Assembly: GCA_009776515.1 (NCBI GenBank)
Contig: WRNP01000006.1
Location: forward strand, 1-32,471
Direction: 5' to 3'
From: Dehalococcoidia bacterium
GTDB lineage: Bacteria > Chloroflexota > Dehalococcoidia > Dehalococcoidales > UBA1222
Length of the DNA stretch: 32,471 nucleotides
Numbering within the stretch: the first letter of the stretch is position 1; each line of letters starts with the position of its first letter. The position numbers were made by a program, and so were the translations under genes. Positions 17,328-25,481 of this stretch are shown piece after piece. The notes beneath the pieces are model-generated. The model had not been told where the DNA came from. It saw nothing but the letters and a program-made list of their open reading frames with translations, and did no database searches.

Positions 17328-19139
17328 ATGACTGACCCAAATATAGCCATGGAAACAGAGAGGCTTATCCTCAGGCCGCTTACCGCCGATGATGCTGAAA
17401 CGGCCTTTTATGGCTGGACTGGCGATGCAGAGGTCGCGCAGTATGTCAGTTGGCTGCCGCACCATACTATTGAGGAAACGATAGAATGGCTGAAAGAAAT
17501 TGAATGGCAACGGGATGACTCAGGTAATATCGCCCCCAGTGACAACTACATCTGGGGCTTTGTCCTAAAAGAAACAGGCCAGCTTTTCGGCTCCGGTGGA
17601 CTGATTTGGGAACCAGGTGCCAAGCTTTATCAGGTCGGCTATAACGTCACGAAATCCCACTGGAATTGCGGCTATACCATTGAAGCGATGAGGGCGATTC
17701 TGCGCTATGCCGCCAACATTCTTGGAATAAAGAGGGTCGCCGGAGGTCACGCCAAAGAGAACATTGCCTCGGCAAAAGTGATTGAGAAGCTGGGATTCAT
17801 TTACGATCGGGATAGGCTTATACCTCACGTCGATGGCACCCGACATTTCGACAGCCGGGAGTATTATTTGGATTTAGAAACCGACGAGGAACGGCGTGCC
17901 AGAATATATCCGATTATATTAAGCGCGTACAATCCCGAATGGCCGCAGTGGTATGCCGAAGAAAAGGAACGGTTGATCTGCCTGACACGCGGTAAAAATA
18001 TCGTCCGCATTAGCCATATGGGCAGCACCGCTGTCCCCGGATTGACGGCTAAACCTACGGTGGATATTCTGTTGGAAATCGCTGAAAGCGCTGACATTGA
18101 GCGCTTGGTTGCCGTCCTGCCTGGCAGCGAATATATTTGTCTGCGGCAGCAGACCATTCCCACGCTTGACCGCGTTATGTTCCTGAAAGGATACACCGAT
18201 ACGGGCTTTGCCGAACGAGTCTTCCACATCCATGTGCGTAGCCCCGGCGACTGGGATGAGTTATATTTTCGAGATTACCTGGCTTCTCATCCCGGGGCGG
18301 CCTCTGAATATGCCGCGTTGAAGCTTAGGTTGCTCAAGGATTATGAACATGACCGAGATGGTTACACGGCCGCGAAGGGTGAATTTATCAAAGAACATAT
18401 GCATAGAGCAAGGCAAGAAGCCAAAGGCGGATTAGCCCAAAACGTCCACCAACTTCATACCACTCCTATGGGCGCGGAGCGGATAAAACGCAACCTGAAT
18501 TTACCCGCCGAGGATGTTGTGGCGTGGTGTAAAGAAACCGTAGTGCAGGCGGACCATATCATTAGGTATGGCAAGAACTGGTATGTCTACGTAGGCGGCG
18601 TAGTTATCACCGTAAACGCGCACAGCTTCGCGGTTATCACGGCGCATAAGATAAACGCTAAGGTGCGGCTTATGCGGGAGTCGGATTATGGGTGCCTGAG
18701 CGAATATTTGTATCAGGCGATATTTGTGCCCGAAGGTGCCGCACCGCCGCCGAGGAGCGTTATCAATGCCCCAGAGATCTTTGTTTACATAAATGGCTTT
18801 GGCACACAAGCAGGTGACTTGGGTGTGATCGCAGAGCAGAACGGGCAGATTGTGGGGGTTGCGTGGACGCGCATTATTCCGGCTTACAGGCATATTAACC
18901 CCGAAACACCGGAACTCGCGGTTTCCGTACTGCCGGAATTTCGGGGTAACGGCATCGGCACGAAACTGATGAAGAAGCTACACAAGGTGTTGCGGGAAAG
19001 CGGCTATAAACAGATCTCGCTTTCCGTGCAAAAGGATAATCCCGCAGTGCGATTTTACCAGCGGCTAGGGTACGAGATGTTTGGGGAGCGGGTTGATCAC
19101 GCAGACCACGAGGACTACATTATGAACAAATATTTGTAG
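17328..19139 (+). CDS. Four-domain fusion: GNAT acetyltransferase, GrpB, DUF3781-like, GNAT acetyltransferase
   Basis: This 603-aa single open frame joins domains normally encoded separately. Residues about 8-180 are a RimJ/RimL-type GNAT (TERLILRPLTADDAE at the start, ASAKVIEKLGFIYD at the end). Residues about 193-365 are a GrpB/UPF0157 domain of the nucleotidyltransferase fold (YNPEWPQWYAEEKERL, HMGSTAVPGLTAKPTVDIL, KGEFIKEH). Residues about 378-445 look like DUF3781 (LHTTPMGAERIKRNL, WCKE, GKNWYVYVGGVVITVNAHS). Residues about 450-603 are a second GNAT (VSVLPEFRGNGIGTKLMKKL, VRFYQRLGYEMFGERV). Cytosolic; no signal or TM. The start has only a weak AAGG. Substrates are unknown; small-molecule or antibiotic modification is possible but not shown. 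The domain calls rest on remembered family patterns. Confidence 0.8.
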   Translation: MTDPNIAMETERLILRPLTADDAETAFYGWTGDAEVAQYVSWLPHHTIEETIEWLKEIEWQRDDSGNIAPSDNYIWGFVLKETGQLFGSGGLIWEPGAKLYQVGYNVTKSHWNCGYTIEAMRAILRYAANILGIKRVAGGHAKENIASAKVIEKLGFIYDRDRLIPHVDGTRHFDSREYYLDLETDEERRARIYPIILSAYNPEWPQWYAEEKERLICLTRGKNIVRISHMGSTAVPGLTAKPTVDILLEIAESADIERLVAVLPGSEYICLRQQTIPTLDRVMFLKGYTDTGFAERVFHIHVRSPGDWDELYFRDYLASHPGAASEYAALKLRLLKDYEHDRDGYTAAKGEFIKEHMHRARQEAKGGLAQNVHQLHTTPMGAERIKRNLNLPAEDVVAWCKETVVQADHIIRYGKNWYVYVGGVVITVNAHSFAVITAHKINAKVRLMRESDYGCLSEYLYQAIFVPEGAAPPPRSVINAPEIFVYINGFGTQAGDLGVIAEQNGQIVGVAWTRIIPAYRHINPETPELAVSVLPEFRGNGIGTKLMKKLHKVLRESGYKQISLSVQKDNPAVRFYQRLGYEMFGERVDHADHEDYIMNKYL

Positions 19140-19154
19140 CATGGAGTCGGCGAC

Positions 19155-19454
19155 ATGGAAAATTTGCTGTATGTGATGCTTTTGGAAAAAACAAAATCAT
19201 ATAAAAAGATGAACAAAGGGGCAGTTTTAAGACACGTTGATAACATAAAACTGCTGGATAACGAAGGCAAATTAGAACTTTGCGGGGTACTCAGGAAATG
19301 CCCCGGCTTCGCCGGCTTGGTTATCCTCAAGGCTGGAAGCTATGAAGAAGCTGAAGAGTTGTGCAGGCGCGAACCGCTTGTTATTGAGGGCTACGCAACA
19401 TATAAGCTCATGCATCTGCAGGTGGGAAATAGAGATAACAACTACTTATCGTAA
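19155..19454 (+). CDS. YciI-like small protein
   Basis: This 99-aa protein resembles YCII-related proteins. It has a short beta start (LLYVMLLEKT), a helix with HVDNIKLLDNEGKLELCG, and AGLVILKAGSYEEAEELCRREPLV, the typical YciI ending in which a C-terminal helix selects the next strand. These ferredoxin-like proteins have no firm biochemical role; some act as small hydrolase or dehalogenase-like domains. GGAGTC lies about 7 nt before the ATG, 15 nt after the fusion gene, so the two are probably cotranscribed. Lower GC than the housekeeping genes. Confidence 0.75.
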   Translation: MENLLYVMLLEKTKSYKKMNKGAVLRHVDNIKLLDNEGKLELCGVLRKCPGFAGLVILKAGSYEEAEELCRREPLVIEGYATYKLMHLQVGNRDNNYLS

Positions 19455-19513
19455 CGAACGGTCCAATGTTTGCCATCAGATACGCAGCCGATTTTTATCC
19501 ACGGCAGTCGGTA

Positions 19514-19555
19514 TTTGCCTTGATATGTAACGTAATAAACGTTACGATAGGCAAA
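19514..19555. repeat. Bipartite inverted repeat upstream of the sigma-region-4 gene
   Basis: Outer arms TTTGCCT (19514-19520) and AGGCAAA (19549-19555) enclose inner arms GTAACGT (19527-19533) and ACGTTAC (19539-19545). Both pairs are perfect. It lies between the YciI-like gene and the promoter of the 870-aa gene and could be an operator or an RNA hairpin end. A second small dyad, GGCGC-TCCTC-GCGCC, lies at 19561-19575. Confidence 0.5.
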
Positions 19556-19584
19556 ATTGAGGCGCTCCTCGCGCCAGGGTATTG

Positions 19585-19593
19585 TGATATAGT
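19585..19593 (+). promoter_or_regulatory. Extended -10 promoter of the 870-aa gene
   Basis: TGATATAGT (TGn plus TATAGT) lies 37 nt before the ATG. No -35 is evident, as is usual for extended -10 promoters. Confidence 0.4.
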
Positions 19594-19629
19594 ATAGCGC
19601 GAATAACACACGTAAAGGCTGTTTCCAAA

Positions 19630-22242
19630 ATGATGAACAAACCTAAGAAAAAATCGAGCCTTGGGTGCAGTAATCTGTTGGCGGAAATAGATCAAGATGC
19701 AAGCCGCGCCATTTCCAAAGCACCTCTAATAGTGGAGAAGCCACAGCTTCATATCCAGACCTCCATTTTCGTCTCCGACGCAGAAGCCGATATACATATC
19801 ACATCTGCCCATATTGATACTGCTAAGGTGGTGCAGCTCTTTCTTGAGCACGAAAAGGAAATCGTTGCCTGCGTTTCTGCAAAATCGACATTAGATGTTG
19901 TAGTTGAAGGTCTTTTAGTCAGGCCAAATAAACTGCCGTTGCTTGTATCGCATAAACCCTTTCCACTGCCACGGGATTTACTCTCAGAGCATGAAAACTC
20001 TCATGATATACGTTTTCGGAATTGTGATGAATTCGCCGTTGAGGAAGTATATGACAGATTGACAGCTTTCGTGTGCCGAGTGGCTGATTATTTGCAGTCG
20101 AATGCCGTGCTTCTGAAATTAAAGGAATTGGTTCATAGCACAGCCCCAATCTTTCTGGCGGCCAAGATAAGCCGTCTTGTGGGGCGTAGCTGCCCGGCCC
20201 TTGATGCTCTGTCCGTTATCACTCTCTCCGATATCGACAGCATTGAGGTGTGGAACGTAAGCCTGCCGGAGGCTACAGAGATCGGCGAATTACTCGAGCG
20301 GCGGCTTAAGCAACTGGTCGTTCCTGCTGCTGCACTAGATGCCCTAACCGCCGATTTGTCTGAGCGCGATAGATGTATCATTGAAAACAGGGGATTAAAG
20401 AATAGCAAAACCCTGGCCGCTATAGGCGAAGAATACGGCATTACCCGCGAAAGGGTTCGCCAAATTAGCGAAAAAATAGTAGCTAAGTTCAAGGCGCCGC
20501 AAGGTGCCAAAAGGGCTCTCATAAGGGCACTCTTCTTCTCTGTAAAAATTCTTAGTGACTGCGAACACTGCATTACCGGCGAAGAACTTAACACCTATGG
20601 GATACCGGGAAAAGCCTTGCTGTTTCTGTCGGATACCATGGGCCGCAAGTACGTAACTCATATTGCCGAAACAGACATGATCGTTTTCTATGGTGATGAC
20701 GGGACGTGCCAGTGGCTGGAGGATATTGAAAAGATGGCCAACTCCCTTCCTCCGGTGCTGTCGGCTGAAGAACAGCAGGACATTGTTGAAGAAACCTCCG
20801 GCTCTCTTAGGAAAATGGGATTCGAAATCTCCAAAGACATCATTAAGGAAATAGTCTTTCATAAGCACGCTACGACCGGAGCGATGTTTGCCACGAAGCC
20901 TCTTTGCCAGACTGAAAAATATGCCATCGTTTTGGAGAAGTTCTTTCCCGATGGGATAAAGGTATATCGGCCTGAAGTATTGGATCATTTCCGGGAAAAA
21001 TACCGCGAGCTTTTCAGTGACAAAAAAATTGCGATTAATGATCATGCCTTAGTTGCCAGAATCATTGACAAGTGCATGCTGATTGACCGCGGAACGTATA
21101 TGCTGTACAAAAAAACCGAACTCCCTGTCGAATTATCCCAACAAATACTGACATTCATTTCGCAGTACCCATACACCATGGTTATGGTCAATGCGATTAT
21201 GCACCGGTTTAAGTCAGAACTGGCAGCCATCGGCATTGAAAACAAATACCATCTGCACGGCACCCTTAAACAGCACTTTGCGGCTCAATTTACCTTTAGG
21301 CGGGATTATGTGGTTAAAGGAGAGGTTACCGATACTCTCTATGCCAATATCGCCGGGTTTGTAGAGTCAAATCCGGAGGGGGTTAGCATTCAGGATTTGC
21401 AAGAGCATTTTCAGGGGATACCAAGCGCTGTGCTGCGTTACGCCTTAACAATTGATGATAACATTCTTTCGGTGTACAGCAATAGATGCATACATAAAAA
21501 ATATATTATTTTCCCAGAACACGATCTTGTTTTGCAGTATTTAAAGGAATACATTGCGCGGGAGCACATTCTTTCTGGTAAGCGTGCCTATCGTATGCTT
21601 TACAGAGAGTTCCCGAGCTTTTTTGCCAAAAACCATATAGGGACCAGTTGGTTTCTGCTTAGCATATTGCGCACGTTTTTTAAGGATGAATTCAGGATTA
21701 ACCGTCCTTACATTATTGACTTAGCCACGGATGCCACCGATGGCTATGCCATGCTCAAAAGCTCGTTCTGGGGCAAAAGCAGTGTTGATATTGCTGACAT
21801 CAAAAAATATGCGAAAGAAAAGCAAATCAAGACAACGGGTCTATTAAAGCTGTTAGATTCGTATAACGATGGGTATTTTATGCTCAATAAAGAGAAGCTT
21901 ATTAGCATTGACGAAGTAGGTTACAGTCAGGACGATTACTTACGAATCGAAGATGTCCTGTTGGAGGCGCTGGGCAATGCAAATTATGCCGAGATAGCCA
22001 AGCTGAACGTGATCGAATCATTGCCAAGAGCCAAGGTTCCTCTTAGCGAATGGTTAATCTATTCCATCATACATAAATACGGCACACGGCTTTCGGCGAT
22101 TACATCGGTACATCAATTTGCGGATGCGGTGCCGCTTGTTATGCGCAGCAACGCTGACCCGAAGTCTGTCAAGGACGAGTATGCCTCTGTTGCGGGATTG
22201 AGGCGAAGGATTCCACGCATGCTCCGGCCTTGGCGCTTTTAG
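19630..22242 (+). CDS. Large orphan protein with sigma-70 region 4 helix-turn-helix
   Basis: This 870-aa protein is of a kind I do not recognise as a characterised family. Residues about 238-285 read LSERDRCIIENRGL, TLAAIGEEYGITRERVRQI, a textbook sigma-70 region 4 DNA-binding HTH. Regions 2 and 3 of a sigma factor are absent. The N-terminal ~230 residues are helical. The ~580 residues after the HTH look like several winged-helix-sized modules (for example LTFISQYPYTMVMVNAIMHRF, FVESNPEGVSIQDLQEHF, LQYLKEYIAREHILSGKRAYRML). No nuclease, helicase or ATPase motif is visible. The last ~16 residues (RRRIPRMLRPWRF) look like an out-of-frame tail; the +1 frame reads GIEAKDSTHAPALALLGLSD to a TGA at 22256, so a frameshift near 22195 is possible. 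Low GC and neighbours suggest acquired DNA. A DNA-binding regulatory or defence-linked role is inference. Confidence 0.75.
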   Translation: MMNKPKKKSSLGCSNLLAEIDQDASRAISKAPLIVEKPQLHIQTSIFVSDAEADIHITSAHIDTAKVVQLFLEHEKEIVACVSAKSTLDVVVEGLLVRPNKLPLLVSHKPFPLPRDLLSEHENSHDIRFRNCDEFAVEEVYDRLTAFVCRVADYLQSNAVLLKLKELVHSTAPIFLAAKISRLVGRSCPALDALSVITLSDIDSIEVWNVSLPEATEIGELLERRLKQLVVPAAALDALTADLSERDRCIIENRGLKNSKTLAAIGEEYGITRERVRQISEKIVAKFKAPQGAKRALIRALFFSVKILSDCEHCITGEELNTYGIPGKALLFLSDTMGRKYVTHIAETDMIVFYGDDGTCQWLEDIEKMANSLPPVLSAEEQQDIVEETSGSLRKMGFEISKDIIKEIVFHKHATTGAMFATKPLCQTEKYAIVLEKFFPDGIKVYRPEVLDHFREKYRELFSDKKIAINDHALVARIIDKCMLIDRGTYMLYKKTELPVELSQQILTFISQYPYTMVMVNAIMHRFKSELAAIGIENKYHLHGTLKQHFAAQFTFRRDYVVKGEVTDTLYANIAGFVESNPEGVSIQDLQEHFQGIPSAVLRYALTIDDNILSVYSNRCIHKKYIIFPEHDLVLQYLKEYIAREHILSGKRAYRMLYREFPSFFAKNHIGTSWFLLSILRTFFKDEFRINRPYIIDLATDATDGYAMLKSSFWGKSSVDIADIKKYAKEKQIKTTGLLKLLDSYNDGYFMLNKEKLISIDEVGYSQDDYLRIEDVLLEALGNANYAEIAKLNVIESLPRAKVPLSEWLIYSIIHKYGTRLSAITSVHQFADAVPLVMRSNADPKSVKDEYASVAGLRRRIPRMLRPWRF

Positions 22243-22248
22243 GTTTAA

Positions 22249-22659
22249 GCGATTGACGATATCCCGTCCATTCGGCGCAATCCTGTCATATGCGATATCT
22301 TCAGCCGCCTGAAACTGATGGAGCGCCGCGGCAGCGGGCTCCGAAAAATTATTGACCAGTATCCCGGAGATAGTGAGCCGGTATTTCGTTCCGCGGAGCA
22401 ATCTTTTGTGGTGGTACTGAAGAAATTAAATTCTAATCAAACATCAGTGCCAGTTGGCACTGTAAATGGCACTGTAAAAAATGCTGGAAAAATCTTAGAT
22501 GCCATACTTGCCGATCCGAAAATCACGCGGACAAAACTAGCAACCGAAACAGGACTATCGGTGCGTACTGTTGCGCGCGAATTAAAAACTCTCCGCGAGA
22601 CCAGCGTTATTCGCCGTGTTGGCCCAGATAGATCAGGTCGCTGGGAAGTGGCTGAATAG
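22249..22659 (+). pseudogene. C-terminal remnant of an ATP-binding (AlbA_2/HATPase_c_4-type) transcriptional regulator
   Basis: The open frame begins right after a TAA (22246-22248) with SIRRNPVICDIFSRLKLMERRGSGLRKI. This is the end of the ATP-binding domain of the regulators often annotated as RecG-like or 'putative DNA-binding domain' proteins, normally 400-500 aa. A GTVNGTVK spacer follows, and then a C-terminal winged helix (ITRTKLATETGLSVRTVARELKTL) ending in GRWEVAE. The N-terminal AlbA_2 domain and most of the ATP-binding domain are missing, so it is a 5'-truncated gene. ATG 22318 could still give a 113-aa HTH protein, but no SD supports it. It abuts the possibly frameshifted end of the 870-aa gene, suggesting a deletion junction. 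Confidence 0.7.
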
Positions 22660-22691
22660 GGACTCTGTAAGCACTCGGGAAAGGGGCTAAA

Positions 22692-23483
22692 ATGAACACA
22701 GTTTTCCTTATCATTGAGGGCATAGTAATCGTGGCGCTTCTAATTATCGCCATTTTTCTCTTGAATGGCAAAGGGGCGTTTTTGATTGCTGGCTACAACA
22801 CTAAAAACGAAGAAGAAAAAAGGAAGTATGACGAAAGAGCCATATGCCGCTTTGTAGGCTGGCTGTTAGTAAGCGTATGCGTTGACTTAACAATATTTTT
22901 CACTGGAATACATCTTAACATTACTTGGCTACTATGGGGCGGGATTGCATTCATGCCCGTTGTGGTTGTGGGTGCTGTAATCTATATGAATACGCGCAGT
23001 CGCTTTCGTGTAGATAGTGATGCACTGGAACCTGGCGCTTACAAAAAAACAAAACGAACCGGTGTCATGGTCGCCGTTATTGCCGCAACCGCTATCGTGT
23101 GCATTGCAGTTGGTGCCTTAATTGTTTATGGTGCCAGTGAACCCGCTGTAGACGTCACCAGTAGCAGTATCCGAATCCAAGGAATGTACGGTCTGAGTAT
23201 TGATATCGCTGATATAACCGGCGTGTCTTTGATAGAGCAGAGCATGAGCGATATCGGGGTGGGGCAGAGAACCAACGGCTATGGCGGCTTTGGGGGCGCT
23301 CTCAAGGGGAATTTTAAGTCGGACAGCCTCGGGGAAACCCTGCTTTTTGTTCGGGCGAATTCTTCTCCGACCATACGTGTTGAGCGTAACAGTGGGAAAG
23401 ATGTTTACATAAGTTTTGGCGACGGCGAGAAAACAGAGGATCTATATCGGGAAATTACCGGAGCTATTGCCGCTAAAAGATAG
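22692..23483 (+). CDS. DUF3784-type membrane protein with C-terminal PH-like domain
   Basis: This 263-aa membrane protein has a first half matching DUF3784: a TM at about 5-25, then GKGAFLIAGYNTKNEEEKRKYDERAICRF and two TMs (about 55-72 and 76-95). A further TM (about 112-135) leads to an external domain, DVTSSSIRIQGMYGLSIDIADI ... TLLFVRANSSPTIRV ... VYISFGDGEKTEDLYREI. This resembles bacterial PH domains that read small strand pairs. AAGGGG sits about 5 nt before the ATG. Function unknown. DUF3784 proteins are common in Firmicutes, which together with the lower GC fits gene transfer. Confidence 0.8.
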   Translation: MNTVFLIIEGIVIVALLIIAIFLLNGKGAFLIAGYNTKNEEEKRKYDERAICRFVGWLLVSVCVDLTIFFTGIHLNITWLLWGGIAFMPVVVVGAVIYMNTRSRFRVDSDALEPGAYKKTKRTGVMVAVIAATAIVCIAVGALIVYGASEPAVDVTSSSIRIQGMYGLSIDIADITGVSLIEQSMSDIGVGQRTNGYGGFGGALKGNFKSDSLGETLLFVRANSSPTIRVERNSGKDVYISFGDGEKTEDLYREITGAIAAKR

Positions 23484-23849
23484 ACGATCCCTCCTAGGCG
23501 ACGGAATGGCTTTCCTGCGATTTATGACTGCTTGTGCCGCCCGAACAAGCGGCTTGGCAAACCATGTCCGGTCGAAATACCGTGAGGCATTTTGAGGTTC
23601 TCCGCAAGACTAAGAAAACAATTGGCACCGAGGGTGTGATTTGTCTGGCGGACAACGTGTACCCTGTCATTAAAGAAAAGTATTATGTCCCGGCATGGCT
23701 TATATAAAACGATGTATAATACAAGCGGGGGAGTGGAGTGTTTAAACAGGTGAGTTATGCATGACCCGCAATCTCCTTTAGCATTAACCTGAGGCATTCT
23801 CGCAACGCCCCATATGGAATAAAAAACGAAAAGGAAGGGTAAACCATTA
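23484..23849. other. Intergenic region before leucine dehydrogenase
   Basis: No gene is supported. It holds a small dyad, GCTTGT-9 nt-ACAAGC (23530-23550), and a perfect -10 TATAAT at 23715-23720 in AT-rich sequence, about 130 nt before the dehydrogenase start. No good -35 is seen. The minus-strand 134-aa ORF overlaps the dehydrogenase start and has no SD, so I treat it as chance. Confidence 0.4.
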
Positions 23850-24893
23850 ATGCAAGTCACTAAAGCCATGAGTGAATACGGCCACGAGCAGATTGTTTTC
23901 GTGCAAGACAAAGCAGTGGGGCTCAAAGCGATTATCGCCGTTCATAGCACGGTGCTGGGACCGGCCCTCGGCGGGACCCGTTTTTGGGATTATGCCACCG
24001 AAGACGATGCCCTGTTTGACGTCCTGCGCCTTTCTCGGGGCATGACCCTAAAAAATGCTGCAGCTGGCCTTAAGCTCGGCGGCGGCAAAGCGGTCATTAT
24101 CGGCGATCCGCAAAAATTGAAGTCTCGGGAATTTTTTCATGCGTACGGAAAGTTCATTAATTCGCTGGGTGGCAGGTATTACACCGCCGAAGACGTGAAT
24201 ATCGGGGCGGCGGACGTTGCCCAGATGAACGAAGTAACGAAATATGTCACGGGAACTCCTGAGGTAAGCGGCAATCCGTCTCCCTTTACGGCGCGCGGTG
24301 TATATATGGGCATGAAGGCGGGAGCCAGCGTCAAGTTTGGCTCCGAGGTGCTTAAGGGCAAAACCGTGGCCGTACAAGGCCTGGGAAGCGTGGGGTATAC
24401 ACTCTGCGGGCACCTGAGCAAAGAGGAGGTAAGCCTTAAGGTGCACGATATAAATCAAGCTGCGGTGGACAGGGCTGTGAGAGATTTTGGTGCCACTGCG
24501 GTGGCGGCGGAGGAAATCTTGACTACAGATTGTGATATCTTTGCACCATGCGCTATGGGGGCGGTGTTAAATACCGACAACGCCAAACGCCTGAAGTGCA
24601 AGCTTATTGCCGGGGCGGCCAATAATGTCCTGATGGACGGTGCCACGGGGGATATTTTGAAAGCCATGGATATCCTGTATCTGCCTGATTTTATCATCAA
24701 TGCGGGTGGGGTCATAAACTGCGGTATGGAGATTCCCGACGGCTCATACGACGTCAATGTGATCAACGCCAAGGTGGATCAGATATACGACACCACGCTT
24801 AAAATCATAGCCCTTGCCCAAGAAAAGCAGATCAGTACGTATCAAGCTGCGGATGAGTATGCCGAAAGCATTGTTATGGCAGGCACGAAATAA
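23850..24893 (+). CDS. Leucine dehydrogenase (Glu/Leu/Phe/Val dehydrogenase family)
   Basis: This 347-aa cytosolic NAD-dependent enzyme reversibly deaminates branched-chain amino acids to 2-oxo acids. The sequence follows Bacillus leucine dehydrogenase closely: GLKAIIAVHSTVLGPALGGTR, RLSRGMTLKNAAAGLKLGGGKAVIIGDP with the catalytic lysine at K80 and the substrate lysine at K68. YTAEDVNIG and GLGSVGYTLCGHL (Rossmann GxGxxG) follow, then APCAMGAVLN and INAGGVINCGMEI. It is about 15 residues shorter than the Bacillus enzyme. GGAAGGG lies about 10 nt before the ATG. It is monocistronic, with a Rho-independent terminator right after it. It could supply ammonia or branched oxo acids in amino-acid fermentation. 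Confidence 0.93.
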   Translation: MQVTKAMSEYGHEQIVFVQDKAVGLKAIIAVHSTVLGPALGGTRFWDYATEDDALFDVLRLSRGMTLKNAAAGLKLGGGKAVIIGDPQKLKSREFFHAYGKFINSLGGRYYTAEDVNIGAADVAQMNEVTKYVTGTPEVSGNPSPFTARGVYMGMKAGASVKFGSEVLKGKTVAVQGLGSVGYTLCGHLSKEEVSLKVHDINQAAVDRAVRDFGATAVAAEEILTTDCDIFAPCAMGAVLNTDNAKRLKCKLIAGAANNVLMDGATGDILKAMDILYLPDFIINAGGVINCGMEIPDGSYDVNVINAKVDQIYDTTLKIIALAQEKQISTYQAADEYAESIVMAGTK

Positions 24894-24921
24894 GCTGTCG
24901 GGCCACTGATTTGATACCGCG

Positions 24922-24953
24922 GGAGCGCTCTTAATGGGCGCTCCTTGGTTTTT
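24922..24953 (+). terminator. Rho-independent terminator of leucine dehydrogenase
   Basis: GGAGCGC and GCGCTCC (7 bp, 9-nt loop) followed by TTGGTTTTT, 28 nt after the stop. Confidence 0.8.
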
Positions 24954-24964
24954 GGCGGGCTTCT

Positions 24965-25249
24965 CTAGTGCTGCAGTAGGGTGCACTGGCTGATGGGGAT
25001 GTCGGTGCGCTCGTTTTCGGACTTGCGCACGTACATCTTAAAGGTACTATCTTCGTCTGCGGAATCCAATAGATCGTGACGACGCATTTTGACGAAGCGT
25101 TGCATACTGCGCTTGTTGATGATATCACCCCAGACCTCCATGACGTCGCCGACTTTCATGGTGTCAAGCTGGGTCTTCATCATGAACATGGGTTCGGGGC
25201 AGGTTTTGCCGCGGGTATCCACTGTGCCTACCGTCGTCTGCTCAACCAT
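24965..25249 (-). CDS. TusA-like (SirA family) sulfur-carrier protein
   Basis: This 94-aa TusA-fold protein begins with VDTRGKTCPEPMFMMK, where the cysteine of CPxP is the persulfide- or perselenide-carrying residue. The sequence continues with the usual VGDVMEVWGD and SMQRFVKMRRHDLL. The C-terminal 25 residues extend beyond the normal domain. The track ORF starts at a TTG at 25267, but the predicted transcription start is near 25270, so that codon has no leader. ATG 25249 has GAGG about 9 nt upstream and is preferred. It is transcribed divergently from the yedE operon, from a promoter whose spacer is filled by a palindrome. It probably hands sulfur or selenium to or from that system. Confidence 0.85.
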   Translation of the reverse strand: MVEQTTVGTVDTRGKTCPEPMFMMKTQLDTMKVGDVMEVWGDIINKRSMQRFVKMRRHDLLDSADEDSTFKMYVRKSENERTDIPISQCTLLQH

Positions 25250-25276
25250 TTGGCTTGCCTCGCTCAACTATCTATA

Positions 25277-25305
25277 ATTATAATGGCGCAGATGCCATTT
25301 TTCAA
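25277..25305 (-). promoter_or_regulatory. Promoter of the divergent tusA-like gene
   Basis: On the minus strand, TTGAAA (25305-25300), a 17-nt spacer and a perfect TATAAT (25282-25277). Confidence 0.7.
25282..25299. promoter_or_regulatory. Operator-like palindrome within the tusA promoter
   Basis: AATGGC-GCAGAT-GCCATT, a perfect 6-bp dyad with a 6-nt centre, essentially fills the -10/-35 spacer. A bound repressor would block the minus-strand promoter. The yedE promoter is about 35 bp away. Confidence 0.5.
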
Positions 25306-25333
25306 AAGGTTTTAAAAATTATTAAAAAAAGTA

Positions 25334-25363
25334 TTGACAACCAGGCGCGCATATACATATACT
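25334..25363 (+). promoter_or_regulatory. Promoter of the yedE operon
   Basis: A perfect TTGACA (25334-25339), an 18-nt spacer and TATACT (25358-25363). The predicted leader is about 110 nt. Confidence 0.7.
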
Positions 25364-25481
25364 TTATTCCAGCTAAAAAATATACTTATCTACAAGGTAT
25401 CATGGCAGGCCTTACCTGGAACGGTAGAAGCGGCGACCGGCTCGGGTGTGTCTTGCTAAAAAATATAGGAGGGACATCGGT

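Noticed and set aside
23522-23926. 134-aa minus-strand ORF in the gap before leucine dehydrogenase
   Set aside because: It begins inside the dehydrogenase gene antisense, has no SD, and the protein shows no recognisable pattern.
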